From an uncultured Saprospiraceae bacterium (GTDB lineage Bacteria; Bacteroidota; Bacteroidia; Chitinophagales; Saprospiraceae), in the NCBI GenBank assembly GCA_937941765.1, contig CALDGQ010000067.1, forward strand, positions 1 to 43,313: DNA of 43,313 nucleotides, given 5' to 3'. The stretch's first letter is position 1; each line of letters starts with the position of its first letter. The position numbers and the translations under genes are program-made. Under the pieces are notes generated by a model, which made no database searches, was not told the DNA's origin, and was given only the letters and a program-made list of their open reading frames with translations. Below are positions 26,948-35,282 of the stretch, piece after piece.

Positions 26948-27517
26948 TTAAAAAATATGCCCCATTAAATCTAGCATACCATCCTCCCATTTTTTATTTG
27001 AAAATGATTTGATTAAAATGGACTTACCAAGTTTGCGTTGAGAAACTCCAAGTGTATGGTGGTCATTAATAAAGACCCATCGACAGACATTGTCTACGAT
27101 TGAGAATCCATTCTTTTTGTAAAAAGTTTGTTGATTGGTAAATAGCACGATAAAGTCGATACCAGATTCTTGGGCCAGTTTATCCAAACGCTGAAGCATT
27201 TGAGATGCAACATTTTTAGATTGAAATGCTTCATCAACACAAAGATCAGCTAATCCAAAAATTCTAAAAGTATTGGTACCAACATTGATTAAGCGATGAT
27301 CGACTGCAACGTGTCCAATTAATTCAGATTCATTTTTTACCAACAACCTAAAATGTGGCAATTGCTTAAAGTAACTTTGGTCTTTTGGATAACCTGAAAA
27401 GCACTTAGCAAGTAATTGACTGATTTGGTTATGAACAGCTGGTTGAATATTGATCTCAAAGATTTGCTCAATCTTAGTAGCTATGAAATTCGGGGTGATA
27501 TGTCCTGCGTGTTTCAT
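26948..27517 (-). CDS. GNAT-family N-acetyltransferase
   Basis: This is a 189-residue cytosolic acyltransferase of the Gcn5-related fold. The core strand and pyrophosphate loop are seen at about residues 89-110 (FGLADLCVDEAFQSKNVASQ), where the usual Q/RxxGxA loop reads QSKNVA, with Asn in place of Gly. The end of the fold shows FTNQQTFYKKNGFSIVDN (about 126-143), matching the typical A-xx-FYxKxGF segment. The substrate cannot be inferred. It starts 28 bases after cdaA and probably shares its transcript. Confidence 0.85.
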   Translation of the reverse strand: MKHAGHITPNFIATKIEQIFEINIQPAVHNQISQLLAKCFSGYPKDQSYFKQLPHFRLLVKNESELIGHVAVDHRLINVGTNTFRIFGLADLCVDEAFQSKNVASQMLQRLDKLAQESGIDFIVLFTNQQTFYKKNGFSIVDNVCRWVFINDHHTLGVSQRKLGKSILIKSFSNKKWEDGMLDLMGHIF

Positions 27518-27545
27518 GTTACAAAATTACGACTATTTATTACAA

Positions 27546-28343
27546 CTAATTATAATGAATTGTTAATAAACGTTCTAATTCTTCAGGGTTGATGTTTTGA
27601 CTCAATTTTCCTTGATGCGCATATGAGATATTTCCACTTTCCTCAGAAACTACAAAAGAAGCGACATCTGAATTTTCAGTAATCCCTACAGCGGCTCTAT
27701 GTCTTAACCCGGCACGTCTTGGCAAATTGGGGTTGTCAGAAACAGGGAGTACACAACTAGCAGATAAGATTTTTTGATTATAAATGATAACAGCGCCATC
27801 ATGCAAAGGAGTTTCTTTGTTGAAAATGGTCAATAATAAAGGTTCTGTCAAATGCGCATCCATTCTAGTTCCAGAATTTACCAGACTACCTAAGTTCGGA
27901 TTTTTGGTTACAACAATCAGGGCACCTGTTTTTTCCTTACTCAATTTCACCATTGCAGATTTAATGGCAGTGATTTGAGCTTGATTACTTCCTTCGTCTT
28001 CTTCATTTCTTTGGAGCAGTTTGCTGAAAAAATTAGATCGTTGTTTGATAGTAGTATCTCCTAGCAACAATAAAAATCTTCGTATTTCGGGTTGGAAAAT
28101 GATAATTAGGATAATAAATCCGACACTTACAAATTGTCCTAAAACCTGATGGAGCAAATTCATATCAGAAATTCCTACCAACCAATAAACAAAATAAAGT
28201 AAAATTACCCCTATGAAGATATTGAAAGCAACACTACCACGAAGTAATTTGTATACCAAAAAAGCTAAATATCCAACAATAGCGATATCCAATAGATCTA
28301 GGAATCTAATAGGTAAAAAGCCAATGTCGAATAGGAAAATCAT
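27546..28343 (-). CDS. cdaA: membrane-bound diadenylate cyclase
   Basis: This 265-residue protein makes cyclic di-AMP from two ATP. About three N-terminal membrane helices (residues 1-80, for example FIGVILLYFVYWLVG and VGFIILIIIFQPE) precede the DAC domain. The domain has its catalytic motifs: HDGAVIIYN (DGA near residue 182), LPRRAGLRHRAAVG (RHR near 213) and the following SEESG. The length is right for CdaA. Often in this phylum cdaA sits next to folP; here it is followed by a GNAT gene and faces a divergent secreted-protein gene. No YbbR/CdaR regulator is adjacent. Confidence 0.95.
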   Translation of the reverse strand: MIFLFDIGFLPIRFLDLLDIAIVGYLAFLVYKLLRGSVAFNIFIGVILLYFVYWLVGISDMNLLHQVLGQFVSVGFIILIIIFQPEIRRFLLLLGDTTIKQRSNFFSKLLQRNEEDEGSNQAQITAIKSAMVKLSKEKTGALIVVTKNPNLGSLVNSGTRMDAHLTEPLLLTIFNKETPLHDGAVIIYNQKILSASCVLPVSDNPNLPRRAGLRHRAAVGITENSDVASFVVSEESGNISYAHQGKLSQNINPEELERLLTIHYN

Positions 28344-28560
28344 CTATGAAAATGGTGTGTTTTTGGAATTTTAATGTGTCAAATAATAATATTAAGACGT
28401 AATAAAAGCAAAATGGTCATAAGTTATAGGTAAGTTGATTGAAGAATCGACAATTTGAGCTTAAAAATTAGCAAATTGATTGATATCAAATATGTACTTT
28501 TACACCTTCTCAAACGTTCTTTCCATAGAACTTTTTCAGATACTAAAATTATCTAATATT

Positions 28561-30033
28561 ATGCAAGTTAGAAATTTTTTCATTTTAATCTTGATCTGCT
28601 TTTTCGGCTGTATTTTCGAAGCCAATGCACAACGTGTTATTGAAAATGAAAATGGCGATCGAATTATTGTTTATAGCGATGGCTCGTGGAAATATTTTGA
28701 TGAAAATGATCCTTTAGACACCGAGTTATTAAAACGGTTAGCCAATGCTCAAAGTAATCCAGCTCCGTCTCCTGCTCCGGAACCTCCAGTCTCCAGAAAA
28801 AAGACGAAGAAGGTGAAAACTAAGAAAACAAAATCTTCAAAGTCGGTAGCTAAAACTAAAAGTAAGAAGCCGCAGACAACCAGGTCCAAAAAAACGAAAA
28901 TACCTTCTCCTGCGATTGCCGGCGTGATTCCGAGAATCAAAAAGGTTCAGAAAGTAAGTCAACAAAAAGTTTCTCAAGCGGAATATCTTGAAAAGCAATT
29001 GACTAATAACCGAGACAAATTGAAAAAGCAATTGCAAATAGCAATGAATACCGATAATGTTTCAGAAAACCAGATAGAATCGTTGCAAAGAAATTTATCG
29101 ATTTCAACATCTAAACTTAAAAAAGCAAAAAAGGCTAGAAAAAATGTTGTCAAGTATGCAAAGATGGCGGATGCTTTAAATACAAAAAAGGGAACGGAAC
29201 AAGTCCAATCACTTTTGTTATTGGAAGGTGCGATGGGGATTAAAAGAAATACTGCAGTTGCAAGTACGACTCAACCGACGATTACTCAACCTGGCGTTAC
29301 AGGCAGTATTCCTGCAACATCCTCGAATCCAATATCCGTACCTACAACTCCCGCAACACCAAATCCAAATCCTGGAACAACCCAGCCTGTTGGAAATGTA
29401 TCTACAGAATCGGCATTGTATAACACGGAGAACACGACTCAGCCGTATGTGAACTATACAAGAAAAAAGCCAATTAAAAAACTGGTAAAATATAACCCTA
29501 AAGAAGATGCTTTTTTAAATCCGAAAATGACAAAGAGCAAATTAGCTCATGATGGTGTTGACGAATTTACGGGGAAAAAGATAAGAGAAGTTGGAAAGGA
29601 AACTTTTTTCACACATACAAGTGAAAACTTAAGAGCGGTGTTGAAAGGAAGAGATTATCTTACCTGTGTTGGATACATATCTTCTCAAACAGGTGGTATC
29701 AAAATTCTTAATCTAAAATTTGATATAGCCTCTGATCTAGCTCAGCAAGAATTTGGAATTATTGACAAAGGAAGTGTGCTTACTGTTAAGTTATTGGATG
29801 GTTCAGCAATTCGTTTGCTCAATAAGAAAACAGATATTGGTGTTATTGATCCAGTTAATAAATCTACGACTTACTCTGGACAATATATTATCACGAATAA
29901 AGATGAAAAAGCATTGTCAAAATCAGAAGTTGATAAAGTTAGAGTAGTGTGGAGCACCGGTTATGAAGATTACGATATTTATGAAATGGATTTTCTAATC
30001 AAACAATTGAATTGCATCAATTCGAAAAAGTAA
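28561..30033 (+). CDS. secreted hypothetical protein with basic low-complexity and coiled-coil regions
   Basis: From the ATG at 28561 the 490-residue product begins with a clear signal peptide (MQVRNFFILILICFFGCIFE, cut near ANAQ). A start 27 codons earlier is open but would bury this signal, so the later start is preferred. Residues about 26-45 (IENENGDRIIVYSDGSWKYF) match a short motif common in exported Bacteroidota proteins. A Pro- and Lys-rich stretch (about 65-130), a likely coiled coil (about 138-200), a Thr/Pro linker (about 240-300) and a beta-rich C-terminal domain (about 345-485) follow. The function is unknown. Its stop is two bases from the miaE start, so translational coupling is likely. 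Confidence 0.8.
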   Translation: MQVRNFFILILICFFGCIFEANAQRVIENENGDRIIVYSDGSWKYFDENDPLDTELLKRLANAQSNPAPSPAPEPPVSRKKTKKVKTKKTKSSKSVAKTKSKKPQTTRSKKTKIPSPAIAGVIPRIKKVQKVSQQKVSQAEYLEKQLTNNRDKLKKQLQIAMNTDNVSENQIESLQRNLSISTSKLKKAKKARKNVVKYAKMADALNTKKGTEQVQSLLLLEGAMGIKRNTAVASTTQPTITQPGVTGSIPATSSNPISVPTTPATPNPNPGTTQPVGNVSTESALYNTENTTQPYVNYTRKKPIKKLVKYNPKEDAFLNPKMTKSKLAHDGVDEFTGKKIREVGKETFFTHTSENLRAVLKGRDYLTCVGYISSQTGGIKILNLKFDIASDLAQQEFGIIDKGSVLTVKLLDGSAIRLLNKKTDIGVIDPVNKSTTYSGQYIITNKDEKALSKSEVDKVRVVWSTGYEDYDIYEMDFLIKQLNCINSKK

Positions 30034-30035
30034 AA

Positions 30036-30617
30036 ATGTTAGGACTCAAATTACCAACAGATCCAAGATGGGTCAATTTAGCAGAAAAAGATCTGGAAGA
30101 AATATTGACGGATCATGCTTATTGTGAACAAAAAGCTGCGACCACTTGTATTTCGCTCATTACTAGATATCCGGAAGCTAAATTGATGGTTAAAGAATTA
30201 GCTCCAATTGTTACGGAAGAATGGGGACATTTCAGAATGGTATTAGCAGAACTTGATAAACGGGAATTGGCCCTCGGACCTCAACGCAAAGACATCTATG
30301 TAAATAAGCTGATGGATTTTGTTAGAAAAGGAGGATCACGTGAGGACCAGATTGTAGAACGATTGTTATTTTCAGCTTTAATTGAGGCTAGAAGTTGCGA
30401 ACGATTTAGGCTATTGTCTTTGCATATTAGTGACGATGATTTAAAAGAATTTTATCATAAATTGATGATTTCTGAAGCAGGTCATTATCGCTTGTTCATC
30501 GATTTGGCCAAGCATTATGGGGAAGAAAAAAAAGTAATGGCGCGATGGCAAGAATTTTTAGATTACGAAAAAGAAGTGTTAGAAAATTTGGAAGTTAGAG
30601 GAGACCGGATGCATTAG
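30036..30617 (+). CDS. miaE: tRNA-(ms2io6A)-hydroxylase
   Basis: This 193-residue non-haem di-iron monooxygenase hydroxylates the isopentenyl group of ms2i6A37 in tRNA. The ferritin-like bundle carries the expected ligands: Glu in HAYCEQKA (residue 31), E62xxH65 in EEWGHFRMVL, Glu in LIEARSCERFRLL and ExxH in SEAGHYRLFIDLAKHYG. Starting at MLGLKLPTDPRW matches the family N-terminus; an earlier in-frame ATG overlaps the previous gene and is less likely. Only two bases separate it from the upstream stop. It is the second tRNA-position-37 modification gene in the window, after trmD, but on the other strand. Confidence 0.92.
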   Translation: MLGLKLPTDPRWVNLAEKDLEEILTDHAYCEQKAATTCISLITRYPEAKLMVKELAPIVTEEWGHFRMVLAELDKRELALGPQRKDIYVNKLMDFVRKGGSREDQIVERLLFSALIEARSCERFRLLSLHISDDDLKEFYHKLMISEAGHYRLFIDLAKHYGEEKKVMARWQEFLDYEKEVLENLEVRGDRMH

Positions 30618-30620
30618 GAT

Positions 30621-30650
30621 AAGCCAAGAGGTTAAAAACCTTTGGCTCGC
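30621..30650. repeat. short intergenic hairpin repeat after miaE
   Basis: AGCCAAGAGGTTAAAAACC followed by TTTGGCT folds as AGCCAA/TTGGCT with an inner GGTT/AACC. The text AAGAGGTTnnAAACCTTTnGCTCG also occurs at 992-1016 inside the inverted-repeat element at 948-1114, so it is probably a fragment of the same dispersed family. It could also help end the transcript, although there is no T tract. Confidence 0.5.
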
Positions 30651-30702
30651 AATTGTAAGAAATTCGATAACAATTCAATTCAATTTCAAATCAAAGCTTA
30701 TT

Positions 30703-31356
30703 GTGCAAGAACATACTACCGAAGTTAAAAAGAAAGCTCACTATTACACAACCGGAACACCTTCCGCTTCTACCAAATATTTCTGGATTGTTTGTCACGG
30801 GTATGGCCATTTGGCATCTGATTTTTTAAAAGATTTTGCGATGCTTGATACGGACGAACACTTTGTCTTAGCTCCCGAAGGATTATCTCGATTTTATTGG
30901 AAAGGTTTTTCTGGAAGAATTGCTGCTTCATGGATGACTAGTAAAGATCGGTTGGATGAGATTGATGATTACACCAATTTGATACGAGGATTGTATGACG
31001 AATATCGAAGTCAGATGAAAAACGCAAAGATCATCTTACTTGGTTTTTCTCAAGGATGTGCGACACAGATGAGATGGATTATCAATGAATTGCCAGCATT
31101 TGACGCATTGGTGATGTGGGCAGGTTTGTTTCCTGAAGATATTGATTACACACCACATCTAGATTATTTAAATGACAAAGAGATGTACTTTTACTATGGT
31201 GACGAAGATCAATTTCTAAATGAAGCTTATATCATTGCGCAAAAAGAATTCATGAAAAATAAAGGTTTGAATGTGCAAACGATTCCATTTGAAGGGAAGC
31301 ATAAAGTGGAGGAGAAGGCTTTGGAGGATTTGGTTAAGAAGTTGATGTATGATTGA
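30703..31356 (+). CDS. phospholipase/carboxylesterase-type alpha/beta-hydrolase
   Basis: This 217-residue serine hydrolase has the nucleophile elbow GFSQG (about residues 108-112). An oxyanion-type early segment WIVCHGYGHLASDF (about 28-41), an acid region YYGDEDQFLNEA (about 166-177) and a final His in FEGKHKVEEKA (about 199-209) complete the triad. There is no signal peptide, so it is cytosolic. Substrates of the family are small esters or acyl-proteins; the real one is unknown. The start used is GTG, because no upstream ATG exists in frame. It follows miaE after 85 bases that hold a repeat fragment. Confidence 0.85.
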   Translation: MQEHTTEVKKKAHYYTTGTPSASTKYFWIVCHGYGHLASDFLKDFAMLDTDEHFVLAPEGLSRFYWKGFSGRIAASWMTSKDRLDEIDDYTNLIRGLYDEYRSQMKNAKIILLGFSQGCATQMRWIINELPAFDALVMWAGLFPEDIDYTPHLDYLNDKEMYFYYGDEDQFLNEAYIIAQKEFMKNKGLNVQTIPFEGKHKVEEKALEDLVKKLMYD

Positions 31357-31375
31357 TGATAATTTTCTCAATCTT

Positions 31376-31430
31376 CGTTAACACGAAATTCGAATGTATG
31401 ATATGACGACTTTTTCGTGTGCTAACGTCA
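31376..31430. repeat. inverted repeat sharing sequence with the element at 948-1114
   Basis: CGTTAACACGAAA (31376-31388) pairs imperfectly with TTTCGTGTGCTAACG (31413-31427). The segment ATGTATGATATGACG (31394-31408) followed by TTTCGTGTG and ACGTCA is nearly the reverse complement of 1079-1119. This is a third location of the same repeat family, again between genes. Confidence 0.6.
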
Positions 31431-31477
31431 AAAGGTTACACCGTTTCTTATACGTTTGTTATTTGTTAGAAAAAAAA

Positions 31478-32473
31478 CTAATTTCCAAAAATATCCTTCT
31501 TAGCTTTACCAAGCACAGGTTTAGGCATTGGCGGTTCATTTAATTCATATTTATGATCGAATAATTTTTCCTTATAAACCAACAATCCTTTCTTGATTTC
31601 ATATCCTTCATAAGTACCATCAGAAATATAAACAGGTCTTCCATTATTACCACTCACCAATTCCAAATGATCGAAAATGATGATGTCCAATGCTTCATCA
31701 TAATTGCAAGTAATTGATCCTTGATCTGAATAATCCAAAATAAATCTTGACATCGTACTAGCTGCTCTTGGATCTCCATTTTTTGTAAAAACAGAAGCGC
31801 CAAATTTTGGTTTTCCATCTTCAAAATGAAGGACATCTACTAATTTTCGATTGGTGTATTCGTCCATACCATCAAAACCAAAAAGTAAATATTTACGATT
31901 TTTCTTATTACCAATTTGTTTTAGATTATAAACCAAACAACCGAACCAATTTTTTTCATCCAAGACATCATAGATTGGTTCATCCACTTCATCTGCACGA
32001 TCCATTAATGGAAATAATTTCAAATCTGGTTCATTCATTTGGATGGCACCGAAGTACCGATGTTCACTTTCACTTACCTTCAATTGAAATGTAAAAATCC
32101 TAAAAGTACTATCAGCAGGATATTGAATCGAAACAGACTTCAAACGAGAGAAAGGATGGTCAAATGAATTTTTAATTTTTAAAGCGTTGACCAATGTTGG
32201 AATGAATTGTCTACAAGCTGCAAATCTGAAAAAATTGAGGGAATCACGGACTTCAGGATCTGCATTAATCATAATCGTGTCAGCACCAATCACTTTTTTT
32301 TGCATTGGATAATTGACAATTGATTTTCCTAAAACCACCAAAGTGTCTTCATACAGATCCATTGGTTTTCTATTGTCAACCACCGGTTCTCTAGGAATCA
32401 TGGAAAGTGAATCTTGAGCTGAGATAGAATTTGCAACTATAAAAAATGCAAAGAAAATTAAAAAGTGTTTCAT
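31478..32473 (-). CDS. secreted hypothetical protein
   Basis: This 331-residue protein has a signal peptide (MKHFLIFFAFFIVANSISAQ). The mature part is a mixed alpha/beta domain without a familiar motif. There is a central segment WFGCLVYNLKQIGNKKNRKY and a calcium- or turn-rich FGFDGMDEYTNRK region. No sorting domain, lipobox or membrane helix follows, so it is probably periplasmic or exported. The function is unknown. The gene is alone on its strand, with repeat-bearing spacers on both sides. Confidence 0.78.
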   Translation of the reverse strand: MKHFLIFFAFFIVANSISAQDSLSMIPREPVVDNRKPMDLYEDTLVVLGKSIVNYPMQKKVIGADTIMINADPEVRDSLNFFRFAACRQFIPTLVNALKIKNSFDHPFSRLKSVSIQYPADSTFRIFTFQLKVSESEHRYFGAIQMNEPDLKLFPLMDRADEVDEPIYDVLDEKNWFGCLVYNLKQIGNKKNRKYLLFGFDGMDEYTNRKLVDVLHFEDGKPKFGASVFTKNGDPRAASTMSRFILDYSDQGSITCNYDEALDIIIFDHLELVSGNNGRPVYISDGTYEGYEIKKGLLVYKEKLFDHKYELNEPPMPKPVLGKAKKDIFGN

Positions 32474-33075
32474 TGTAATTAGGCTTACTATTTCTGTGAA
32501 AAGAACGTACCAATATTACGATTAATTGCCTGATTCGTGAGTTGAGAAAGGGATTTAAAAATGGAAGATGAAAAGATGTTAATCGATAGTGCTTAAAATG
32601 AATCTAATTTGAGTGATTTTGCTAGTGTTAAATAAAGTATAAGAAGAGGTTATTTCAGTTTTAGCCTGTATAGCGAAACTGAAACACGACCTATGGTTAT
32701 TAAAAGTGTTCAAAAAGTTATATGTCAATCCTTGGTAGCGAGAATTATTAAATTCCATAAATAAAGTTGAATGAATATCCGCTTTGCGGGAGGCCTCAAT
32801 ATGAAATAATGAGGTTCCTGTCAATTTACAGAGGGTGGAGCGAGCGGCGTTCTTCGTTGGGCATTTAAATCGACTTGATTTTTTGGATACTTTTTCATCT
32901 AAGGAAAAAGTATCGCCAGTCCGGCGAGGACAATGTAAAAATTAGAAAAGAGAGATTAATTGCTGGCTAGCATTTGCAGAAAATTAAAAGATATTATATT
33001 TTAATCTTTTGCTAAATACGACTTTGCCTGGTCTAACAATAGTCAGTCAGACTTGTTCGAAATTCAAATTACCTC
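32474..33075. other. 602-bp spacer with hairpins and possible degenerate repeat
   Basis: No convincing gene is seen. A perfect 11-bp stem GATACTTTTTC / GAAAAAGTATC lies at 32886-32914. Next to it are CGCC/GGCG (around 32914-32928), and a GC-richer block GAGGCCTC lies near 32790-32800. The minus-strand frame through 32579-32824 has odd composition and no start context. The block at about 32770-32940 is less AT-rich than its surroundings and looks like a dispersed non-coding repeat or a decayed insertion. Confidence 0.45.
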
Positions 33076-34167
33076 TTACTTTTTCTTATTATTCTTATAA
33101 TCCCTAAAAATAAATTCACCCAAACCTTTCAAAGAAGAGTAGTATGCTTTGCCATTATTGGCACGAGTAAAGTGATCAACAAATCGGACAAGATGTGGAT
33201 CTTGCGCAATCATGAAAGTTGTAATTGGTATGTTACTTTTGCGGCATTTGGTGGCCAAATTCAAACAACGATTGACGATTTTTCTGTCTAGTCCAAAACT
33301 ATTTTTGTAATATTCTTTTCCTTTTTTGATACATGACGGTTTTCCATCCGTGATCATAAAAATTTGTTTATTTGGATTGCGTCGGCGCTTCAACATATCC
33401 AATGCCAACTCAAGACCAGCAACGGTATTCGTATGATAAGGACCGACTTGTAAATAGGGGAGGTCTTTGATATTGATTCGCCAAGCATCATTTCCAAAAA
33501 CGAGAATATCTAAAGTATCTTTTGGATATCGAGTGGTGATTAATTCAGCCAATGCCATCGCCACTTTTTTGGCGGGTGTAATTCGGTCTTCACCATACAA
33601 GATCATGGAGTGCGAAATATCAATCATCAATACGGTCGACATTTGACTTTGATAGTAAGTCTCGTGAACTTCTAAATCTTTACCAGTCAATTTGAAATCA
33701 TCAATTCCATGATTGATCTGTGCGTTTCGAAGTGATTCTGAAACCGCTAGATTTTCGATGTTGTCACCAAATTCATAAGGACGCACATCGGAAGTGAATT
33801 CATCACCTTTGCCGCTAAATTTCGTATCGTGTTTTCCTTTTTTTGACTTTTTCAGTTGTCCAAAAATATCTTCCAATGCTTGTTGACGAATGGAGATTTC
33901 CATCTTTGCAGTGATGGTGAAATTGCCAGGTTGATCGCCCGGTTCAATTAGATAACCTTTCTTTTTTAAGTCTTCAATAAAGTCAGCAATTCCGTAATCA
34001 TCTGTGGTTAGATTATACTCTTTGTCCAATTCGGTCAACCAACTCAACGCTTCAGAAACATCTCCTGACGTATGAACCAGCAACTCCTTAAACACTTTAA
34101 AGAGTCGTTCGAATGGAGTACCTTCTCCATCTTTAGGAATGTATTCTGAAAAACGAAGTCCTAACAT
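33076..34167 (-). CDS. von Willebrand factor A domain protein
   Basis: This is a 363-residue cytosolic protein. The C-terminal half (about 170-350) is a VWA domain with a complete MIDAS metal site: DISHS (about 178-182), the Thr of HTNTVAG and the Asp of MITDGKPS. The N-terminal half is helical and acidic, with a winged-helix-like piece around 55-100 ([16 protein letters not shown]). Such proteins often work with a MoxR-type AAA+ ATPase as metal-insertion or assembly factors. No ATPase gene is adjacent here, so it is an orphan within the window. The specific role is unknown. Confidence 0.88.
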   Translation of the reverse strand: MLGLRFSEYIPKDGEGTPFERLFKVFKELLVHTSGDVSEALSWLTELDKEYNLTTDDYGIADFIEDLKKKGYLIEPGDQPGNFTITAKMEISIRQQALEDIFGQLKKSKKGKHDTKFSGKGDEFTSDVRPYEFGDNIENLAVSESLRNAQINHGIDDFKLTGKDLEVHETYYQSQMSTVLMIDISHSMILYGEDRITPAKKVAMALAELITTRYPKDTLDILVFGNDAWRINIKDLPYLQVGPYHTNTVAGLELALDMLKRRRNPNKQIFMITDGKPSCIKKGKEYYKNSFGLDRKIVNRCLNLATKCRKSNIPITTFMIAQDPHLVRFVDHFTRANNGKAYYSSLKGLGEFIFRDYKNNKKK

Positions 34168-34213
34168 TGAAATTTTAATTTAAAATAATTTACGCTCCTT
34201 CTAAAGTCGGTTC

Positions 34214-34429
34214 GAATGTATAATGTAAAATATGATCTTGTTTCGTATTCTTACTAATTTTTAATAACAAATATGCTACATGAAAATGAAAAATGATTAT
34301 AAAACGCTTTGTGTTCTATGTTTACTTCGTTTTCGCCCGGCACAAGCCTTGTGTGCTCATCGTGTTATAATTATGCAAGCTTGCGTAACACCGTCCTATT
34401 TTACATTATAAATTTTACATTTTACATTC
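34214..34429. repeat. inverted-repeat element in the spacer between VWA and redoxin genes
   Basis: TATAATGTAAAATATGA (34219-34235) pairs with TCCTATTTTACATTATA (34394-34410), one mismatch. Inside, GTGTTA (34362-34367) / TAACAC (34386-34391) encloses the perfect palindrome GCAAGCTTGC (34375-34384), and CACAAGCCTTGTG lies near 34341. There is no open frame of note. Confidence 0.6.
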
Positions 34430-34454
34430 TAAAAAATGTAAAGCATTTTGAAGA

Positions 34455-34985
34455 TTAACTTACACAACACTTTATCATCGCAAAATAATCAGGTCTCTGG
34501 GAGATAGATTGATGAACAAAATGTTCCTTAATTTTATTTTCGTGTAGGAGAAATACGCCGGGCATTTGCAAGCCATCCCCAATTTGTTTTTGCGGTAAAA
34601 TCCCTTTTTCCACGCCGACTTTAAATCCTCTGACCCAAGTTTGCAATCCAAAAAGTTGTTGAAAATTTCCTTTGACCAAACCAAAAACTTTATAAAACTG
34701 TTGTTCAGAATCACTTACATAAACTGGATTTGGTAAATTGTATTCGTCAAAATATTTTTCTGCAGTCTCTTTGTCAGACATGTGTATGAAGACGATTTGA
34801 GTACCAAGTGCCTCAATTCTTTTTCTTTCACGTGAGATTTCGGATAAAGACTCTCTGCAAAAAATACATCCGAATTGCCTTAAAAAAACAAGCATCACTG
34901 GTCGGTCTCCAAATTCATTAACCGTTTTTCCCAGATTTGTTTTCATCTTGTCGAGAATCCCTGTCTCAAAAATTTTTTCAAACAT
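34455..34985 (-). CDS. peroxiredoxin-like thioredoxin-fold protein (AhpC/TSA-2 / SelL-like)
   Basis: This 176-residue cytosolic protein has a thioredoxin fold. The redox motif C40-I-F-C43 sits in VFLRQFGCIFCRESLSEI at the end of the first core strand, as in PRXL2/SelL-related proteins rather than in classical peroxiredoxins. The cis-Pro region reads NPVYVSDSEQQFYKVFGL (about 85-102), and a late strand GVFLLHENKIKEHFVHQ is typical of the fold. It ends in KCCVS, with two further cysteines. It is likely a thiol peroxidase or disulfide reductase; the substrate is unknown. It is upstream of the VWA gene on the same strand but separated by a repeat element. Confidence 0.85.
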   Translation of the reverse strand: MFEKIFETGILDKMKTNLGKTVNEFGDRPVMLVFLRQFGCIFCRESLSEISRERKRIEALGTQIVFIHMSDKETAEKYFDEYNLPNPVYVSDSEQQFYKVFGLVKGNFQQLFGLQTWVRGFKVGVEKGILPQKQIGDGLQMPGVFLLHENKIKEHFVHQSISQRPDYFAMIKCCVS

Positions 34986-35068
34986 AGTTTTTCTTGCTTA
35001 GTTCAAATTTTCTTGCTTAGTTCAAATAGGTAAACAAGATAATCAATTGTTTGTTCAATTTGGATAGG

Positions 35069-35174
35069 ATTTACCACTAAGGCACTAAGAAAACACAAAG
35101 CAGATGCGTGAGGCAATTTACGAAACAAGTGCTATGTGTTTTCTATGTTTCTAATGTGCACTATGTGGTAAAAT
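35069..35174. repeat. 106-bp inverted repeat with ACCACTAAGGCACTAAG-type arm
   Basis: The left arm ATTTACCACTAAGGCACTAA and following AAAACACAAAG pair imperfectly with the right arm ending GTGCACTATGTGGTAAAAT (35156-35174). This resembles a wording seen in dispersed intergenic repeats of many environmental Bacteroidota. It does not overlap a credible gene and lies upstream of the redoxin gene. Confidence 0.6.
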
Positions 35175-35222
35175 ACGCCCTACACGTCCTCAAGCTTTGT
35201 AAAAAATACTCAAGTGTTAAAC

Positions 35223-35257
35223 AAAAAAAGCCACTCAGATCTCTCCAAGCGGCTTTT
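35223..35257 (-). terminator. terminator of malate dehydrogenase
   Basis: AAAAGCC (35226-35232) pairs with GGCTTTT (35251-35257). On the minus strand the stem is followed by the T tract that is the A run 35223-35229. It begins about 25 bases after the mdh stop. The plus strand also has a short TTTT, so weak bidirectional action is possible. Confidence 0.65.
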
Positions 35258-35282
35258 CAAAATATCATAAATAAAAGTCTGT

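Noticed and set aside
28480..28560. Upstream start adding 27 residues to the secreted hypothetical protein
   Set aside because: It would place a hydrophobic, non-signal segment before a clear signal peptide that starts at the ATG at 28561.
30012..30035. Earlier miaE start (MHQFEKVK)
   Set aside because: It overlaps the end of the preceding gene, and the family N-terminus begins at MLGLKLP.
32579..32824. 81-codon minus-strand frame containing FHIEASRKADIHSTLF
   Set aside because: It overlaps the hairpin-rich GC-shifted block, has no credible start region or domain, and looks like translated repeat DNA.
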